The position numbers were made by a program, and so were the translations under genes. From Catenulispora rubra (GTDB taxonomy: Bacteria; Actinomycetota; Actinomycetes; Streptomycetales; Catenulisporaceae): a stretch of 41,971 nt of DNA. Below the pieces are notes generated by a model that searched no databases, was not told the origin of the DNA, and worked only from the letters and a program-made list of their open reading frames with translations. Location: the NCBI RefSeq assembly GCF_015356825.1, contig NZ_JAACYW010000076.1:1-41971 (forward strand), written 5' to 3'. This document shows positions 40,982-41,971 of the stretch, one piece after another. Position 1 is the stretch's first letter. Each line of letters starts with the position of its first letter.

Positions 40982-41767
40982 TCACTGAATCCGACACAGT
41001 CCAGCCCGGGCGAACCGCGAAGCGGCCTGGTACCGACTGACCGAGCCGGCGGCGGCCAGGAGCTCGGCGATGTGGCGGCGGCAGGTGCGCAGGGACATGC
41101 CCATCGCGCGGGCGATGACCTCGTCCTTCGCACCGGCCTCGAGATAGCCCAGGATCGCCGCTTTGACGTCGTCACGCGCCACGATGTCCATCCGCAGCGC
41201 CGAATCCAGCGGCAGCGAACGGGCCCACAACGAGTCCCAGACCGAGCCCAGAATCGCGACGACGGGCTCGCTGACGGTGTAGGCCCTCGGCGTCCCGTCC
41301 AGCTCGGCGAGGATCACCATGGCGACGCGGCGGTCGGCCAGGACCAGGTCGTAGCACGGTAGCGGATCGGTCGGCCGGCCACTCGCGGCAGCCGTCGGCG
41401 CGTACCCGACAGCACGGATCTCAGCCTTCGAATCCGCCCAGCCGCGTCCGAGGCGGCTGTCGGAGTCCTGTGGGTGATCCACGTTCAGCAGCGCGCGCAC
41501 CCGGTCTCCCGGCCGCAACAGCGCCTCGGCGACGACGTCGCCATCGCGGTGCGGGAACGGGGTTCCGGAGCGCAGCCATCCGGTCTGGCCGGCGGAGCCC
41601 GCCAGCTCAGCCAAGGCCGTGCGGACCGCGTCGGGCTCGGCGGCGTCGCCGTCGGGCAGTGCGGTCAGCGCCGCGATCTCGGCGGTCGTCCGCATCAGCG
41701 TGTCCTGCCACAGTCGCGCCTGTTCGGCCAGCGACATCAGTTTCTCGGTCACGGTGGAGGTGCTCAT
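40982..41767 (-). CDS. LuxR-type (GerE HTH) transcriptional regulator
   Basis: 261 aa from the ATG at 41767 (MSTSTVTEKLM), preceded by GAGGAGA. The C-terminal HTH is RDDVKAAILGYLEAGAKDEVIARAMGMSLRTCRRHIAELLAAAGSVSRYQAA. The first ~190 residues resemble the TrmB-like effector part of actinobacterial orphan LuxR regulators (LLRPGDRVRALLNVDHPQ ... DRRVAMVILAEL ... ILGSVWDSLWARS); there is no receiver aspartate or autoinducer domain. Its target cannot be read from the neighbourhood. A strong inverted repeat lies ~135 bp upstream. Confidence 0.82.
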   Translation of the reverse strand: MSTSTVTEKLMSLAEQARLWQDTLMRTTAEIAALTALPDGDAAEPDAVRTALAELAGSAGQTGWLRSGTPFPHRDGDVVAEALLRPGDRVRALLNVDHPQDSDSRLGRGWADSKAEIRAVGYAPTAAASGRPTDPLPCYDLVLADRRVAMVILAELDGTPRAYTVSEPVVAILGSVWDSLWARSLPLDSALRMDIVARDDVKAAILGYLEAGAKDEVIARAMGMSLRTCRRHIAELLAAAGSVSRYQAASRFARAGLCRIQ

Positions 41768-41899
41768 CGGGGGTCTCCTCGTGCTCAGCGGGCCGCCATC
41801 CCGGCCTGCTTTCGCAAGGATTCTCGAACGTCCGCCCCCTGACACACATCCGGTCCAGCACGGAGTGCACCTCTGCCCCCGGTCCCCGTGGCACCCCGT

Positions 41900-41937
41900 G
41901 GTACGTACGTGGCGAGCCCGTGCACCACGTACGTACC
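41900..41937. promoter_or_regulatory. 13-bp perfect inverted repeat GGTACGTACGTGG with a 12-bp spacer
   Basis: Arms at 41900-41912 and 41925-41937 are exact reverse complements, and each contains the self-palindromic GTACGTAC; the two centres are 28 bp apart. It may be a pair of regulator sites or a large hairpin. It lies upstream of the LuxR-type gene, and whatever lies right of the window could also use it. Confidence 0.55.
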
Positions 41938-41971
41938 TCCCGCGCGACGCGGCCGCCTACCAGCTGCCGCC

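Overview
The window is about 42 kb of very GC-rich DNA with dense genes, many GTG starts and many GTGA/ATGA stop-start overlaps. It carries a complete conservon (the cvnABCDE signalling module of filamentous actinomycetes) and a cellulase that closely resembles my memory of Acidothermus cellulolyticus E1. This points to a soil-dwelling, plant-polymer-degrading filamentous Actinomycetota, perhaps near Catenulispora, Actinospica or Streptomyces. The genus is inference. I saw no rRNA, tRNA, CRISPR array, transposase or prophage gene.

Left part (882-11868, all minus strand): one pectin/uronate catabolic operon. Transcription starts from a recognisable promoter (TTGACG, 17 bp, TAAGCT at 11938-11966) with a perfect 16-bp operator-like palindrome (11914-11929) just downstream. 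In order of transcription it encodes a DHDPS-family deoxy-ketosugar-acid dehydratase, an IlvD/Edd-family sugar-acid dehydratase, an ABC importer (lipoprotein, ATPase, two permeases), a secreted GH28 polygalacturonase, uronate dehydrogenase and a second GH28 enzyme. The set supports extracellular cutting of pectin, uptake, oxidation of uronic acid to the aldaric acid, then two dehydration steps towards alpha-ketoglutarate semialdehyde. The last dehydrogenase is not in the window. A divergent secreted GH5 endoglucanase with FN3 and CBM2 (12175-13974) adds cellulose attack.

Middle (14006-22029): a serine beta-lactamase-like hydrolase, an APH-type phosphotransferase, a small helical hypothetical protein, a quinone-reductase-like MDR enzyme divergent from its probable TetR regulator, a Tat-exported YtcJ-like amidohydrolase and a divergent AraC regulator.

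22070-27311 (minus): conservon cvnA-B-C-D-E followed by a second P450. The CvnE P450 lacks the ExxR arginine (CYP157-like). The following P450 is canonical (CYP154-like).

Right part (27626-41767): an MFS exporter with a C-terminal monooxygenase-like domain, a GNAT acetyltransferase, a MarR regulator divergent from a FUSC-type exporter, an unrecognised Cys-containing protein, two divergent membrane-anchored surface proteins (one with a toxin-like C-terminal domain), an ArsR/DUF5937 regulator divergent from an MFS exporter, a hypothetical protein, a ParB-type HTH regulator with a Cys-rich N-terminus and a LuxR-type regulator.

Two window-wide themes stand out. Short tandem repeats span the stop codon of at least five unrelated genes, and an 80-bp tandem duplication at the ATPase-permease junction creates a translationally coupled hybrid mini-ORF. 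Several divergent regulator/target pairs have clear dyad operators.
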